The notes: generated by a model not told the origin, from the letters alone. A stretch of 33,523 nucleotides of DNA from an uncultured Anaerobiospirillum sp. (GCA_944392765.1 CALXXU010000030.1:1-33523); one strand, 5' to 3'. Shown: positions 25,201 through 32,914, numbered from the stretch's first letter. Made by a program: numbers and translations.

Positions 25201-27569
25201 CGCTCATCAATCTTTTGGGTCGCACCGTCGACTAAGACGTGGTCTGGGTTAATGGACTTGAGGGCGTTGAGCACCTGCCAGACCACATCAAAGCTCTGGT
25301 TCTTATCGAAAATGGACTCTGGGTGCTCCAGGTCATTAGTGACCACCGGGATAATGACGTAGCCGCGCGTCTTGCCCGGTGCGGTACGCATGACACGGCC
25401 GACGGTCTGGACGACATCTACCTGCGACTTACGTGGGCTTAAGAACACCACCGCATCCAGCGCAGGCACGTCCACGCCTTCGCTTAAGCAGCGCACATTA
25501 AAGAGAATCTTGCAGTGATTCTCCTCGGGATCGGTGCGCAGCCAATCAAGCAATTGGCCTTTGGTGATAGCATCCATCGAGCCGTCGATGTGCTTACAGT
25601 CGCAGACCAAATTATGCTCGTTAAGGTAGGCAAACTCTTCACTGGCACGGCCGTTAGGATCGCTTAAGCTCAGCTCCTTGATATGCTCACGATAGTGCTC
25701 CACCGTGTTATTGAAATATTTGGTGAACTGCTTAGAACCTGCCTTATCGTACTTGCCTTTGGAGTCAATGAGCTGAGCAAAGCCCACTGCACGGCGCATT
25801 GGCTGCTCATCGCCGGAGAGCTCCGTGCTGACGCCGTACTTGTTTAAAGCCTTCCAGGTGCCAATGACCTTAGCCGCATGGTACTGCGAGAAGTCGAGCA
25901 ATTGCTCATCGGTTTGCAGCAAAGACTTGTCGCCGACCAAGATGATGACCTTGTAGTCGACCAGGCAGCCCAGCTTGACCGCACGGTCAAAGTTCAAGGT
26001 GCTGAACACTGGACCAAAGACGTTTTCGTCGTCCATAGAGTAGAGTATGGCTTCACCCACGCTCTCTTGTTGCTTGGCTGCCTCACCATAAACCTTCGGG
26101 GTAGCGGTCATGTAGAGACGCTTAGCACCCTTGATGTACTCGTCGTCGTGGATGCGGGTAAAGTTCGACTCATCGTCCACCGCGCTATCGGCACCGCGAC
26201 GGGCACGGGGTTTACGACCGCGCTTAGCAGGCTCAGTCTTGGTCTCTGGTGCGCCCGCCCCTTCCATCGGCACTGATACAGGCTCAACAGCCTTCTCAAG
26301 CTCAGCATCCAGCTGGGCAGTCATGGCGGTAGCCGCCTTCTTGACTGACTTACGGTCCGCGACCAAGTAACCACCTGCCGTGCGGTGGGCTTCGTCGCAG
26401 ATGATGAGGTCAAGGGCCGGTAACTGGTAGTCAGTCTGTGCTTGGTGAATGACGTCGAGCGACTGATAGGTCGAGAAGATTACGGTCATGCCCTCGGCAT
26501 GAGTTTGCTCTTTGTAGGCTAAGGCTGCATTGACAGCGTTGGCTAAGCTCTTAGCGTCAGTAGTAGCCGGGAAATTGAGGTCCGACGGACGCATATAGCT
26601 GGAGAAGTCATCCTCGTCGCCGCTCTTGCCCACCTTGCTATCAGAGCACACCGCAAAAGCGGTCATTGGAGCACTGGCTTGGCGCTTCCAGTCATAGAGT
26701 GTTTGCGACAGCAAGGCCAAGGAAGGCATCAGGAATAGCACTAAGCCATTGTTGTTGGTTTGGCGCTCAGCAATCTTAAGGGAGGTGAAGGTCTTGCCGG
26801 TACCGCAAGCCATAATGAGCTTGCCCCGGTTGTGGTGCTTGAAGCCTTCTAAGACGTTTTCTAAGGCTTCTTTTTGGTAAGGGCGCAGCTTGCGCTTGGT
26901 GATGGTGACCTGGTTGGTCTTGAGGAAGCCTGACCAATCGACGTTGGCTTCTTCGAGGTCAGAGCGACTTACGGTGTGAACCGGCTTAGGACGGTTGAGG
27001 AGTTCCTTTTGCGCATGCTCGGAGAGGCGACCAGTGTAAACAAAGATGCGGTCGGTGAAATAGTCGCGGTCGGAATCGGAAATAAAGGAATCGACTTGGC
27101 TCTTGGGAATGAATTGCTCACGCCCAAAGAACTTGCATTGGATAGCGGTGTAAGATGCGTCGCCTTTATTTGCTAGTTGCCTCCCCACTACATTTTCTAT
27201 GCTGGCATCATTGCCAAAATTGACGCGGTTGGTGGCCACAAGATCAATGCCCGTGTCGCGCGCATCACCACCAGTTAACTCAGGGTGCTCCTTGGCCCAG
27301 TCGGCGTAGGTTTGGACCTTCTCAAACTGCTCACACCAAGGCTGAGCCGAGCTGAACACGTCACGCACTAAGAGCTCAAAGGCCGTGCCCTTATCGCGCT
27401 CGGTTAAGGTATTCTCCTCGAAGCGCTGTAAGATGCGCTCAAACGCGCTGATTTGCTCAGCAGTGTCAGCACCTACTGCTGCTTCTACGTCGATCTCAGC
27501 CCCTATCGTGGTGTTTACCACTGCCACATCAGGGCTGACCTCATTGGTGGAAATTGTTGCGCTATCCAT
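22209..27569 (-). CDS. Type ISP-like single-polypeptide restriction-modification enzyme, copy 2
   Basis: A 1786-residue paralogue of copy 1 with the same domain order, motifs lying about two residues earlier: Mrr-like nuclease (G-I-D109, Q144-C-K146), SF2 translocase (GTGK259T, DEAH 392-395, QTVGRVMR 721-728), Pro-rich linker, and N6-adenine methyltransferase (D1055-P-F-T-G-T-G, NPPY 1166-1169). Nuclease, translocase and methyltransferase core are almost identical to copy 1; the first 35 residues and the region after NPPY are not. The start is the ATG at 27569, preceded by GAAGGAAG with good spacing; the open frame extends 22 codons further without a ribosome site. No frameshift or lost motif is seen, so both copies look functional. 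Each needs its own methylation activity to protect its own site, consistent with both methyltransferase cores being intact. Confidence 0.9.
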   Translation of the reverse strand: MDSATISTNEVSPDVAVVNTTIGAEIDVEAAVGADTAEQISAFERILQRFEENTLTERDKGTAFELLVRDVFSSAQPWCEQFEKVQTYADWAKEHPELTGGDARDTGIDLVATNRVNFGNDASIENVVGRQLANKGDASYTAIQCKFFGREQFIPKSQVDSFISDSDRDYFTDRIFVYTGRLSEHAQKELLNRPKPVHTVSRSDLEEANVDWSGFLKTNQVTITKRKLRPYQKEALENVLEGFKHHNRGKLIMACGTGKTFTSLKIAERQTNNNGLVLFLMPSLALLSQTLYDWKRQASAPMTAFAVCSDSKVGKSGDEDDFSSYMRPSDLNFPATTDAKSLANAVNAALAYKEQTHAEGMTVIFSTYQSLDVIHQAQTDYQLPALDLIICDEAHRTAGGYLVADRKSVKKAATAMTAQLDAELEKAVEPVSVPMEGAGAPETKTEPAKRGRKPRARRGADSAVDDESNFTRIHDDEYIKGAKRLYMTATPKVYGEAAKQQESVGEAILYSMDDENVFGPVFSTLNFDRAVKLGCLVDYKVIILVGDKSLLQTDEQLLDFSQYHAAKVIGTWKALNKYGVSTELSGDEQPMRRAVGFAQLIDSKGKYDKAGSKQFTKYFNNTVEHYREHIKELSLSDPNGRASEEFAYLNEHNLVCDCKHIDGSMDAITKGQLLDWLRTDPEENHCKILFNVRCLSEGVDVPALDAVVFLSPRKSQVDVVQTVGRVMRTAPGKTRGYVIIPVVTNDLEHPESIFDKNQSFDVVWQVLNALKSINPDHVLVDGATQKIDERIEVICVQKDQIKSKPSEPKGPKPPRPPKPHKPTDPTDPDDPVKPAPGPGLFDDWERAIKVEETIKSTIIKKLGRRKEWQDWAEDVAKICTEQVTAINKLLDANKDPDFQAEFAKFCLDLNDSIGQHLDRDEIIDMLAQHIVIKPVLDELFRGFPFTEQNPIAKGLSDMLNKLDAEGLTKTNQDLRGFYQSVEFRMQNVTTVEERQKVIVDLFDRFFKVAFPKQQDKLGIVYTPIEVVDFINHSVNDILKKEFGSSLGSHGVHIMDPFTGTGTFITRMMQSPELIAPQELEHKYRHELHAQEILPLAYYVASINIESVYHDMMNKDATHYERNRIVVLTDTFSEVEDKAHSITGSFGDNSELRDEVRALPLKVIIGNPPYFGGQENQNDNNKSEEYPVLDSQIAATYIASGAKGNKNRLYDSYFRAFRWASDEIQKSGCGIIAFVSNASWIDSKIAIGFRRCLRQEFSSIYIYYLKGNQTNTSGEQSRKEGGQTFGAGSTVAVAVTVLVKNPLAQDQGKIYFAEVDDYMSREEKLGKLVEFGSIINTPLVELYQDEHGDWINHRNSNCNKFLLIGTKDKKNKELTLFSGNNYSGGIKTNRDPWSYNPNKHAIEINFKCCIKFFNDQIALYKANPETFVFCDDISKIQWASKSKDLIKGKYSEDVKPELIVNALYRPFIKKFLYNDDDWVESSYQMGKIFPFDGADNLVICTLTAVSKDFTCLMSSNICDVNLLRFGVQCFPRYIYRKIDSSDLTKGTGGLMAGLEFDSEPQGQIINGYERVDAIRPEAVEHFKAAYPEEAAAIDVDAIFYYIYGILHSPDYRATYANNLQKELPRIPRVATYAEFKAFEDAGRALAKLHVGYESVEPYSGCTFSYAKGISSDNVDYKVDKLKYGKLKGRKGDDKTVIIYNDELTIRNIPIEAQEYVVAAQSALDWVVKRCCVEVNKAGIVENYNDYAKEMGDERYILNLILRVITVSLETVKIVKSLPPLTIHKLDQ
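22932..24060 (-). other. AT-rich target recognition region of copy 2
   Basis: This segment is visibly richer in A and T than the rest of the gene (for example 23141-23480) and differs in sequence from the matching part of copy 1. It begins at NPPY and ends at the shared G-G-L-M-A-G-L-E-F segment. Both the composition break and the sequence break suggest import of a foreign specificity module. Confidence 0.75.
24799..25199 (-). repeat. 401-bp block with no visible difference between the two ISP genes (copy 2)
   Basis: This is the partner of 19134-19534; first differences fall at 24798 and 25200. It covers the end of the translocase part, the Pro-rich linker and the region before the methyltransferase. 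Confidence 0.85.
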
Positions 27570-27887
27570 CGTAATGCTTCCTTCAATCTCGGATTGCCTG
27601 ATTGCATAGTCGCTAAGGGCTGAAACAAGCCACACTTTAGGCGCGAGTACTTACAAATAGGCCAGATTACTACTAGTTAAAATTATTGAGCATATGCCAA
27701 CCAAGTCGCAACAATTTTTAGAAAGTGTTGGCAAAATCAGCCTTAGCAAATGATCAACAAATATTCCCAATTTTTGCTTATGGCCAAACAAAAGGGCGCC
27801 CCGATTAATGGAGTGCCCCTGTTCTAAGTCGTGCTCTAAGGCATCAAGCACCTTGCGCTTGGCCTTGGAGGCTAAAGCTTTAGCCTG
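27570..27887 (-). other. Intergenic region between proA and ISP copy 2
   Basis: This region holds the ribosome site (GAAGGAAG) and presumed promoter of ISP copy 2, and the proA terminator. No clear -35/-10 pair stands out. It is not similar to the upstream region of ISP copy 1. Confidence 0.5.
27791..27820 (-). terminator. Probable terminator of proA
   Basis: The minus strand reads AGGGGCACTCC, a short loop, then GGGGCGCCCTTTTG: an imperfect GC-rich stem followed by T's, about 70 bases past the proA stop. Confidence 0.55.
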
Positions 27888-29153
27888 CTACTCGCGGCAG
27901 AGGTAGTCGCCGGAGCAGACGTACTGGTAGGTGGTGAGCGCCTCAAGGCCCATTGGGCCACGGGCGTGCAGCTTCTGGGTCGAGATGGCGACTTCGGCTC
28001 CTAAGCCGAATTGGCCGCCGTCGGAGAAGCGTGGCGAGGCATTAACGTAAACGCAGGCTGATGGTGCGCTCTTGGTAAAGAGCTCGGCGTTGGCCCAAGT
28101 GTTGGTCAAGATGGCATCGGAGTGAATGGCCTTGTGCTTGCGCAGATGCTGCAGCGCATCGTTGACGCCATCGACCATCACGATGTTTACATGCAGGCCT
28201 AAGAACTCGGTGTCGAGGTCTGCGGCAGAGCAAGTTGCAAGGTATGGATAGTCCTGCATCAGCTCAGCAACCTCGCCATGAGCGTGAACGATAATCTTGT
28301 TGGCGGCCAGCTCGGGCGCTAAGTTGTGAAGCAGAGCCATTGCGCGCTCGCGGTGCACTAAGATCGTGTCTAAGGCATTGCAGGCCGAAGGCTTTTGTAC
28401 CTTGTCATTGATGATGATCTCTACCGACTTCTCAATGTCGGCGGTGTCATCAACGTAGATATGGGTGACACCAAAGCCGCCCACAATAACCGGCACGGTC
28501 GCGTGCTTGACGCACATACGATGCAGCGCCTCACCGCCACGTGGGATGATCACGTCAACATACTCATCCAAGGTTAAGAGCTTGTTGACCAGCTCGCGGT
28601 CGGTCGCCGAAATAAAATTAACGCAGTGGTTAGGCAGCGCACTATTGCCAATGACCTCTTGCATTAACTCGTAGAGGGTCAGATTGGTCTGGAAGCACTC
28701 GGAACCACCACGCAAGATGCAAGCATTGCCTGACTTGATGCACAGGGCTGCAATGTCGATCGTGACATTAGGACGAGACTCGTAAATGACGCCGATAACG
28801 CCTAAAGGTACGCGACGGCGGCAGACCTTGAGCCCTGAAGGCACGGTGTAGCCGTCAATGACTTCACCGATCGGGTCATCTAAGGCGATAACCCGCTCAA
28901 CGCCTTCTACCATCTCGTTGTAACGCGACTCAGTTAAAGTCATGCGATCGAGCATAGGAGCGGGCAAGGCACGATTTTGCGCCTCAGTCACCTCTTTGGC
29001 GTTGACCTCCATAATGAAGCTCTTCATCTTCTTGAGCATGTTAGCAATCTGAGCTAAAGCTTCATTCTTGGCCTTGGTGGAGGTTACCGCCATAGTACGG
29101 CTGGCAACAGCGGCATCATGGCCCATTTTGCTGACATCAACGCTAAATTCCAT
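27888..29153 (-). CDS. proA: Gamma-glutamyl phosphate reductase
   Basis: ProA reduces gamma-glutamyl phosphate with NADPH to glutamate-5-semialdehyde, the second step of proline synthesis. It belongs to the aldehyde dehydrogenase superfamily: I-Y-E-S-R-P-N-V-T (123-131), the nucleotide-binding region I-L-R-G-G-S-E, the I-I-P-R-G-G segment, and the catalytic cysteine C258 in K-P-S-A-C-N-A-L-D-T. Its 421 aa match E. coli (417). GGGAG precedes the ATG. proB lies upstream on the same strand but 262 bases away, an unusually wide gap for this pair, and a candidate -10 and direct repeats in that gap suggest proA may also have its own promoter. Confidence 0.97.
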   Translation of the reverse strand: MEFSVDVSKMGHDAAVASRTMAVTSTKAKNEALAQIANMLKKMKSFIMEVNAKEVTEAQNRALPAPMLDRMTLTESRYNEMVEGVERVIALDDPIGEVIDGYTVPSGLKVCRRRVPLGVIGVIYESRPNVTIDIAALCIKSGNACILRGGSECFQTNLTLYELMQEVIGNSALPNHCVNFISATDRELVNKLLTLDEYVDVIIPRGGEALHRMCVKHATVPVIVGGFGVTHIYVDDTADIEKSVEIIINDKVQKPSACNALDTILVHRERAMALLHNLAPELAANKIIVHAHGEVAELMQDYPYLATCSAADLDTEFLGLHVNIVMVDGVNDALQHLRKHKAIHSDAILTNTWANAELFTKSAPSACVYVNASPRFSDGGQFGLGAEVAISTQKLHARGPMGLEALTTYQYVCSGDYLCRE

Positions 29154-29248
29154 TTACGGCTCCCAAAAATCTCAAGATTTAGCAGCGTGTGGGCTGCTCT
29201 AGCGTAAGGTGCAAGGCAAGCGAAAAATATGCCGCGCATTGGGTTTTC

Positions 29249-29254
29249 ACTATA
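29249..29254 (-). promoter_or_regulatory. Candidate -10 element for proA
   Basis: The minus strand reads TATAGT here, about 95 bases upstream of the proA start. No good -35 is present; instead the 11-bp repeats at 29275-29318 cover that position, as expected for a promoter controlled by a bound protein. Confidence 0.35.
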
Positions 29255-29274
29255 ACCAAAAGCGCGTAACTAAG

Positions 29275-29318
29275 CCATTTCTTGGCCCTTTCTTGACCAT
29301 TTCTTGCCCGCTTCTTGG
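29275..29318. repeat. Four 11-bp direct repeats upstream of proA
   Basis: Four head-to-tail copies of CCATTTCTTGG-like units lie at 29275, 29286, 29297 and 29308, each with CTTG at the same place. An 11-base period is close to one helix turn, so a protein could bind all four on one face. They sit where an activator or repressor of a proA promoter would act. Confidence 0.7.
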
Positions 29319-29415
29319 TCATAGTTAGGGTTTGTGCCCCATGTTGGGCCCAAGATGCCAGGGCCCGCGCCCTACTTTCAGGTGGTTGCTACTTCTCTCA
29401 GGCTATTTCTCGTGC

Positions 29416-30612
29416 TTAGAACAGCACCATATCGTTGCGGTGCACGACGACGCCATGCGAGAAGCCTAAGATGGCTTCGATGTCGCCCGAGCGCTTGCCC
29501 ATAATCAGGCCACACTCGGTGTTGTTGTAGCGCACAATGCCCTTGCCGATGCGCTTGTCATCAGGGCCGTAGAGGCCGACCACGGCACCACGTGGAAACT
29601 CACCGATAACCGTGGTGATACCGCTTGGCAGCAAGGACGAACCACGCTCTTTGACCGCTTGCACGGCGCCCGCATCCAGGTAAATCTTACCTTGAGGCAC
29701 AGTAGTAGCCGAGAGCCAGACCTTACGCAGCTCTAAAGAGGAATGCTGGGTTCTAAAGAAGGTACCCTCACCGCGTCCTTCAATTAAGTCAGGGATTTGG
29801 CCTGGGTTCGAGCCTGCTGCAATAATGAGCTCGACTCCGCCTTCAGTGGCGATCTTAGCGGCTTTGACCTTGGTAGCCATACCACCGGTACCTAAATCGG
29901 TCCCCGAGCCACCGGCTAAAGCAATGATACGCTCATCAATCGCGGTGACTTCATGGATGAGCTGAGCATTAGGATCTTTGTCCGGATTGGCTTCGTAGAG
30001 TCCCTTTTGATCGGTGAGCAGGATGAGCTTATCGGCCTCAATCGCGCACGCGGTAATCGCGCTCAAAGTATCGTTGTCACCCACCTTGATCTCAGCGGTG
30101 GAGACCGCATCGTTTTCATTGATGACCGGTACGATATCGTGCTCGAGCAAGGCAAAGAGCGTATCGCGGGCGTTAACAAAGCGCTCACGGTTCTCAAGGT
30201 CGGCGCGCGTGAGCAGAATCTGGCCAATCTGGATATTGTAGATAGCAAAAAGCGATTCCCAGACCTCAATCAAGCGACCTTGACCGACCGAGGCGAGCAA
30301 TTGCTTGGAGCTCAATTGCTTCGGCAGCAAGTGGTGATCCTTGACCACCTCACGGCCAGCGGCCACAGCGCCCGAGCTGACCAAGGTGACCTTGTGGCCT
30401 TGCGCCTTGAGCTGGGCGATAACGCGCACGATCTCCAGCATCGCCACCCGATTTAAGGCGGTGCCCGAAGCAGTTAAAGTCGTGCTGCCAATCTTGATCA
30501 CAATGCTCTGAGGGCTGGGGTTAGCAGCGCCCACAGCGGGAACCGCTTGGGCCTCAGGGGCTTGGGCTGCTTGCTGTAAGTTAGTGCGCTTGCTGTACTT
30601 GGTCGTAGCCAA
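29416..30612 (-). CDS. proB: Glutamate 5-kinase, TTG start
   Basis: ProB phosphorylates glutamate at the gamma-carboxyl group, the first and feedback-regulated step of proline synthesis. The amino-acid kinase domain shows V-I-K-I-G-S-T-T-L-T (38-47), V-S-S-G-A-V-A-A-G, I-N-E-N-D-A-V-S and G-T-G-G-M-A-T-K-V-K-A-A; a C-terminal PUA domain (about 300-390) contains D-A-G-A-V-Q-A-V and R-Y-N-N-T-E-C-G. At 398 aa it is about 30 longer than E. coli ProB, the extra being an Ala/Gln-rich N-terminus. The start is TTG at 30612: GAGGAG lies eight bases before it and a stop codon sits two codons upstream, so no ATG is available near the N-terminus. Confidence 0.95.
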   Translation of the reverse strand: MATTKYSKRTNLQQAAQAPEAQAVPAVGAANPSPQSIVIKIGSTTLTASGTALNRVAMLEIVRVIAQLKAQGHKVTLVSSGAVAAGREVVKDHHLLPKQLSSKQLLASVGQGRLIEVWESLFAIYNIQIGQILLTRADLENRERFVNARDTLFALLEHDIVPVINENDAVSTAEIKVGDNDTLSAITACAIEADKLILLTDQKGLYEANPDKDPNAQLIHEVTAIDERIIALAGGSGTDLGTGGMATKVKAAKIATEGGVELIIAAGSNPGQIPDLIEGRGEGTFFRTQHSSLELRKVWLSATTVPQGKIYLDAGAVQAVKERGSSLLPSGITTVIGEFPRGAVVGLYGPDDKRIGKGIVRYNNTECGLIMGKRSGDIEAILGFSHGVVVHRNDMVLF

Positions 30613-30673
30613 TTCTCAGACTCCTCAGAAATGAAAGATGTCTGATTATAACCGCCAAGGCACAAAGTAAAAC

Positions 30674-30770
30674 GCCCCGCCTGATAGCGAGGCAGGGCAC
30701 AAAGTAAAACGCCCCGCCTATAAGAGAGGCAGGGCGCAAAGCAAAACGCCCTACCAGTTAGGACGGCAGG
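30674..30770 (-). terminator. Tandem terminator hairpins between frsA and proB
   Basis: Two near-identical GC-rich hairpins (GCCCCGCCT with AGGCAGGGC at 30674-30698 and 30711-30735), each followed on the minus strand by GTTTTACTTTG, stand about 37 bases apart. A decayed third copy follows at about 30748-30770. They terminate frsA transcription and insulate proB. Confidence 0.8.
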
Positions 30771-30821
30771 ACGCGCTATAAGACGGCAGCCAATCAGGGC
30801 TGAGCTTTTGAGCAGCGCTTC

Positions 30822-32102
30822 TTAGCCCTTGAGCGTCTCGGTAAAGAACTTAGAGGCACTGGTGAAAATACGTGGGGCAAACTCGCTGACGCGCATCTTG
30901 GTGAAGGCCAAGGTCTTATTGTGGGCAAAGACTTGGTCAATCAAGTCTTGGTCGTTGTTGTACTTGAGATCGACTGGCATCATCAAGGTTAAGGTCTTGG
31001 TGTCAACCCGATTATTGCGGCCGACTAAGCCCTGCTTGCGCAAGGAAAGAATTTGCAGCTGCGGAATGATGGTGTTCCAGGTGCTGGCATCAAGATTTAA
31101 GCGGTTGGCGAGCGACGAGCGCGCGGCCAAGGACATACTGTTGAGCAAATCTTGGTTCACAAAGGCATTGTGCAAGGCTGGACTTACCAGCACTAGGGCT
31201 TTGAAGAGGTCATGCCGAGTGATCGCAAGGCGCGCTACCGCATTGGCACTGACATGAAAGCCCAGCGCGCCGATAGCTGAGCTATCGATATACGGCACCT
31301 TCTTTAAGTGCTCGACGGCTGCCTCGAGCACCACTGAAGTCTCAGCCCCCAGCAAGATTTTGCTGGCAGAGCCTAGACCTGGCATATCCACCGCAAAGAT
31401 AGCGATACCTTCCTTACGCAGATAGTCGCTAAATAAACGATAGTAATCAGTAGCGGTAGAACCGTAGGAGGTCACCACAACGACGCAGGGCTGAACTTCC
31501 TTATTGCTGACACTGTGCAGGTAACCTGTGACCTTTTCTCCGCCGACGTTAAAGACCTGCTCGGCATAATGGCCGTAGCGAACCGGATCATTGAAAATCT
31601 TGCGATAAGCGCGGCGTCCATAAAGCGAAGCTTGCGCGGCCAAATCATCGCCCTTTAAGTTCGGGTAGGCGGCAATAGCAAAGTAACGCGAGGCCATGCG
31701 ATAGTGGTGGCTGGCGTGCACCAAATCGCCCTGCTCCTCACACTTACGAGCTTGATTTAAACGCCTTTGGCCGATGGTACAGAACTCATAAATCCAATTG
31801 CCCGGACCGTACTGCTTGACCGTATCGTAGCATTGGTCGCGCGAACGCTCGTTATCGCTCATCACGATATGCGACAACGCCTCGTCAATATCGAGGCTGT
31901 TGGCCCCTAAGTAGGCCCAAGAAAAGCGATTTAATGGGCGATACCACAAGGCACGAAAGTGCGAGCCCATCAGGTGAAAACCATCCCCCAAATCAGGCAA
32001 CGCACAGCCTGAGTTGGAGATCACCGAAGTCTCGAGATAGTCATACTTAGGCTTAAACAGGATTTCGCTTAAATTAGCAGAGGATAAATCTGTATTGTCC
32101 AC
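30822..32102 (-). CDS. frsA: FrsA-like alpha/beta-hydrolase (esterase FrsA family)
   Basis: FrsA is a cytoplasmic alpha/beta-hydrolase-fold protein that in enterics binds dephospho-EIIA(Glc) and affects fermentation versus respiration; it has esterase activity in vitro. Shared blocks with the E. coli protein include A-N-L-S-E-x-L-F-K-P at the N-terminus, I-V-M-S-D-x-E-R, G-N-W-I-Y-E, A-A-Y-P-x-L-K-G-D-D-L-A-x-Q-A, I-D/A-x-D-M-P-x-x-G and G-F-H-V-S-A-N-A-V-A-R-L-A. That last segment replaces the classic G-x-S-x-G elbow, as in E. coli FrsA (GFRFGAN). I place the start at GTG 32102, five bases after GGAGG, giving 426 aa; a TTG at 32117 lies before this ribosome site and is less likely. Confidence 0.87.
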   Translation of the reverse strand: MDNTDLSSANLSEILFKPKYDYLETSVISNSGCALPDLGDGFHLMGSHFRALWYRPLNRFSWAYLGANSLDIDEALSHIVMSDNERSRDQCYDTVKQYGPGNWIYEFCTIGQRRLNQARKCEEQGDLVHASHHYRMASRYFAIAAYPNLKGDDLAAQASLYGRRAYRKIFNDPVRYGHYAEQVFNVGGEKVTGYLHSVSNKEVQPCVVVVTSYGSTATDYYRLFSDYLRKEGIAIFAVDMPGLGSASKILLGAETSVVLEAAVEHLKKVPYIDSSAIGALGFHVSANAVARLAITRHDLFKALVLVSPALHNAFVNQDLLNSMSLAARSSLANRLNLDASTWNTIIPQLQILSLRKQGLVGRNNRVDTKTLTLMMPVDLKYNNDQDLIDQVFAHNKTLAFTKMRVSEFAPRIFTSASKFFTETLKG

Positions 32103-32345
32103 CGGCGCCTCCACCAAGCTTTGCTCAAAACTAGATATAGCAGCGCAAGCTGCCCTGTGCGGATAACCTAGTTTAGCAAATGACCTAGCTCAATTTGCAC
32201 TAAAAAAGGACACAAAAGCCAAATCTGTGCCCTAAGCTCACTTTCAGGTGATGGCATTTGTGCCATATTTATTGCATGGTGCCAACCAGACTACCCGGAA
32301 TGCCCGAGTTCGTGTCAGATTTGGCTACAAGTGGAGTCTCAATAG
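32103..32345. promoter_or_regulatory. Divergent regulatory region between frsA and the secreted-protein genes
   Basis: About 240 bases. A perfect inverted repeat, ATGGCA-4-TGCCAT (32251-32266), lies about 80 bases before the first small secreted-protein gene and could be an operator. No unambiguous promoter hexamers were found in either direction. Confidence 0.4.
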
Positions 32346-32615
32346 ATGCTCAAAATCACCATAATTAGCGCAATAAGTGCCCTGCTGGGTGCATCTCTCT
32401 TAAGCAACGTTGCTGTGGCCTCGGAATATCTGTGGCCTGATGGCAGCGGCGATCTATATGAGAGCCAAGGCAATTACTACTTTTCCAACGGCGACAATGA
32501 CTACATTGGGCCAGACGGCACCTATTACTGGTCCGATGATGACGGCGAGACCCTATACGGTCCAGATGGTGCCATGTTTTGGTCTGACGGCGATGGCGGC
32601 TACATCCAATATTAG
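32346..32615 (+). CDS. Small secreted acidic protein with PDG repeats, 89 aa
   Basis: I do not recognise the family. An N-terminal signal peptide (about residues 1-25, hydrophobic I-S-A-I-S-A-L-L-G-A-S-L-L, cleavage expected after V-A-V-A) is followed by a strongly acidic, Gly/Tyr/Trp-rich mature chain of about 64 residues. It repeats a pattern of PDG, aromatic residues and SD/DG steps: Y-L-W-P-D-G, Y-I-G-P-D-G-T-Y-Y-W-S-D, L-Y-G-P-D-G-A-M-F-W-S-D-G-D-G-G-Y. GGAG at 32333-32336 supports the ATG. It is the first of three small secreted-protein genes on this strand; its PDG/SDG motifs resemble those of the third. Confidence 0.75.
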   Translation: MLKITIISAISALLGASLLSNVAVASEYLWPDGSGDLYESQGNYYFSNGDNDYIGPDGTYYWSDDDGETLYGPDGAMFWSDGDGGYIQY

Positions 32616-32655
32616 GACGCACACCTAACCCTATACTCTTAGTGCGGAGGCTTCT

Positions 32656-32901
32656 ATGCACAAAAGCACTTACTTACGCATTTTTACCATCGTAGCTGTG
32701 CTAGCATTTGGTAGCATCAGCAGCGCCACCGCAGGCACCATTGCCGCAGAGCGCTGGGCTAAGAATGACGGCCTATGGTCAGAGCATTTGGGAAGCTACT
32801 TTACACCGGAAACTCAGGTAAACCCGCACGCCCTAGGCGGCTCCAAGCTTCCTTCGAACTTTGTGGCCACCGACCGCACCCACAATCGTTTTACCTTCTA
32901 A
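32656..32901 (+). CDS. Small secreted protein, 81 aa
   Basis: I do not recognise the family. A clear signal peptide (residues 1 to about 26, hydrophobic I-F-T-I-V-A-V-L-A-F-G, cleavage expected after A-T-A) leads into a mature chain of about 55 residues, G-T-I-A-A-E-R-W-A-K-N-D-G-L-W-S-E-H. It contains L-G-S-Y-F-T-P-E-T, close to the M-G-G-Y-Y-T-P-D-G unit of the next gene. GGAGG precedes the ATG with good spacing. It lies 40 bases after the first small gene and 13 before the third, so all three are probably one operon. Confidence 0.75.
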   Translation: MHKSTYLRIFTIVAVLAFGSISSATAGTIAAERWAKNDGLWSEHLGSYFTPETQVNPHALGGSKLPSNFVATDRTHNRFTF

Positions 32902-32914
32902 CGGGAGGTTGCCC

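Noticed and set aside
16481-27569. BREX, DISARM or classical Type I restriction locus
   Set aside because: No separate pglZ, brxC, drm, hsdS or hsdM genes are present; all activities sit in one polypeptide, which fits Type ISP.
27651-27851. Minus-strand 66-codon frame between proA and ISP copy 2
   Set aside because: It overlaps the proA terminator and has no supported start.
16128-27887. Integrative element carrying the ISP genes
   Set aside because: No integrase, transposase, tRNA or flanking direct repeat was found; the genes sit directly between uspE and proA.
32365-32661. Minus-strand 98-codon frame opposite the first small secreted gene
   Set aside because: It is antisense to a gene with a clear signal peptide and ribosome site, and lacks protein-like features.
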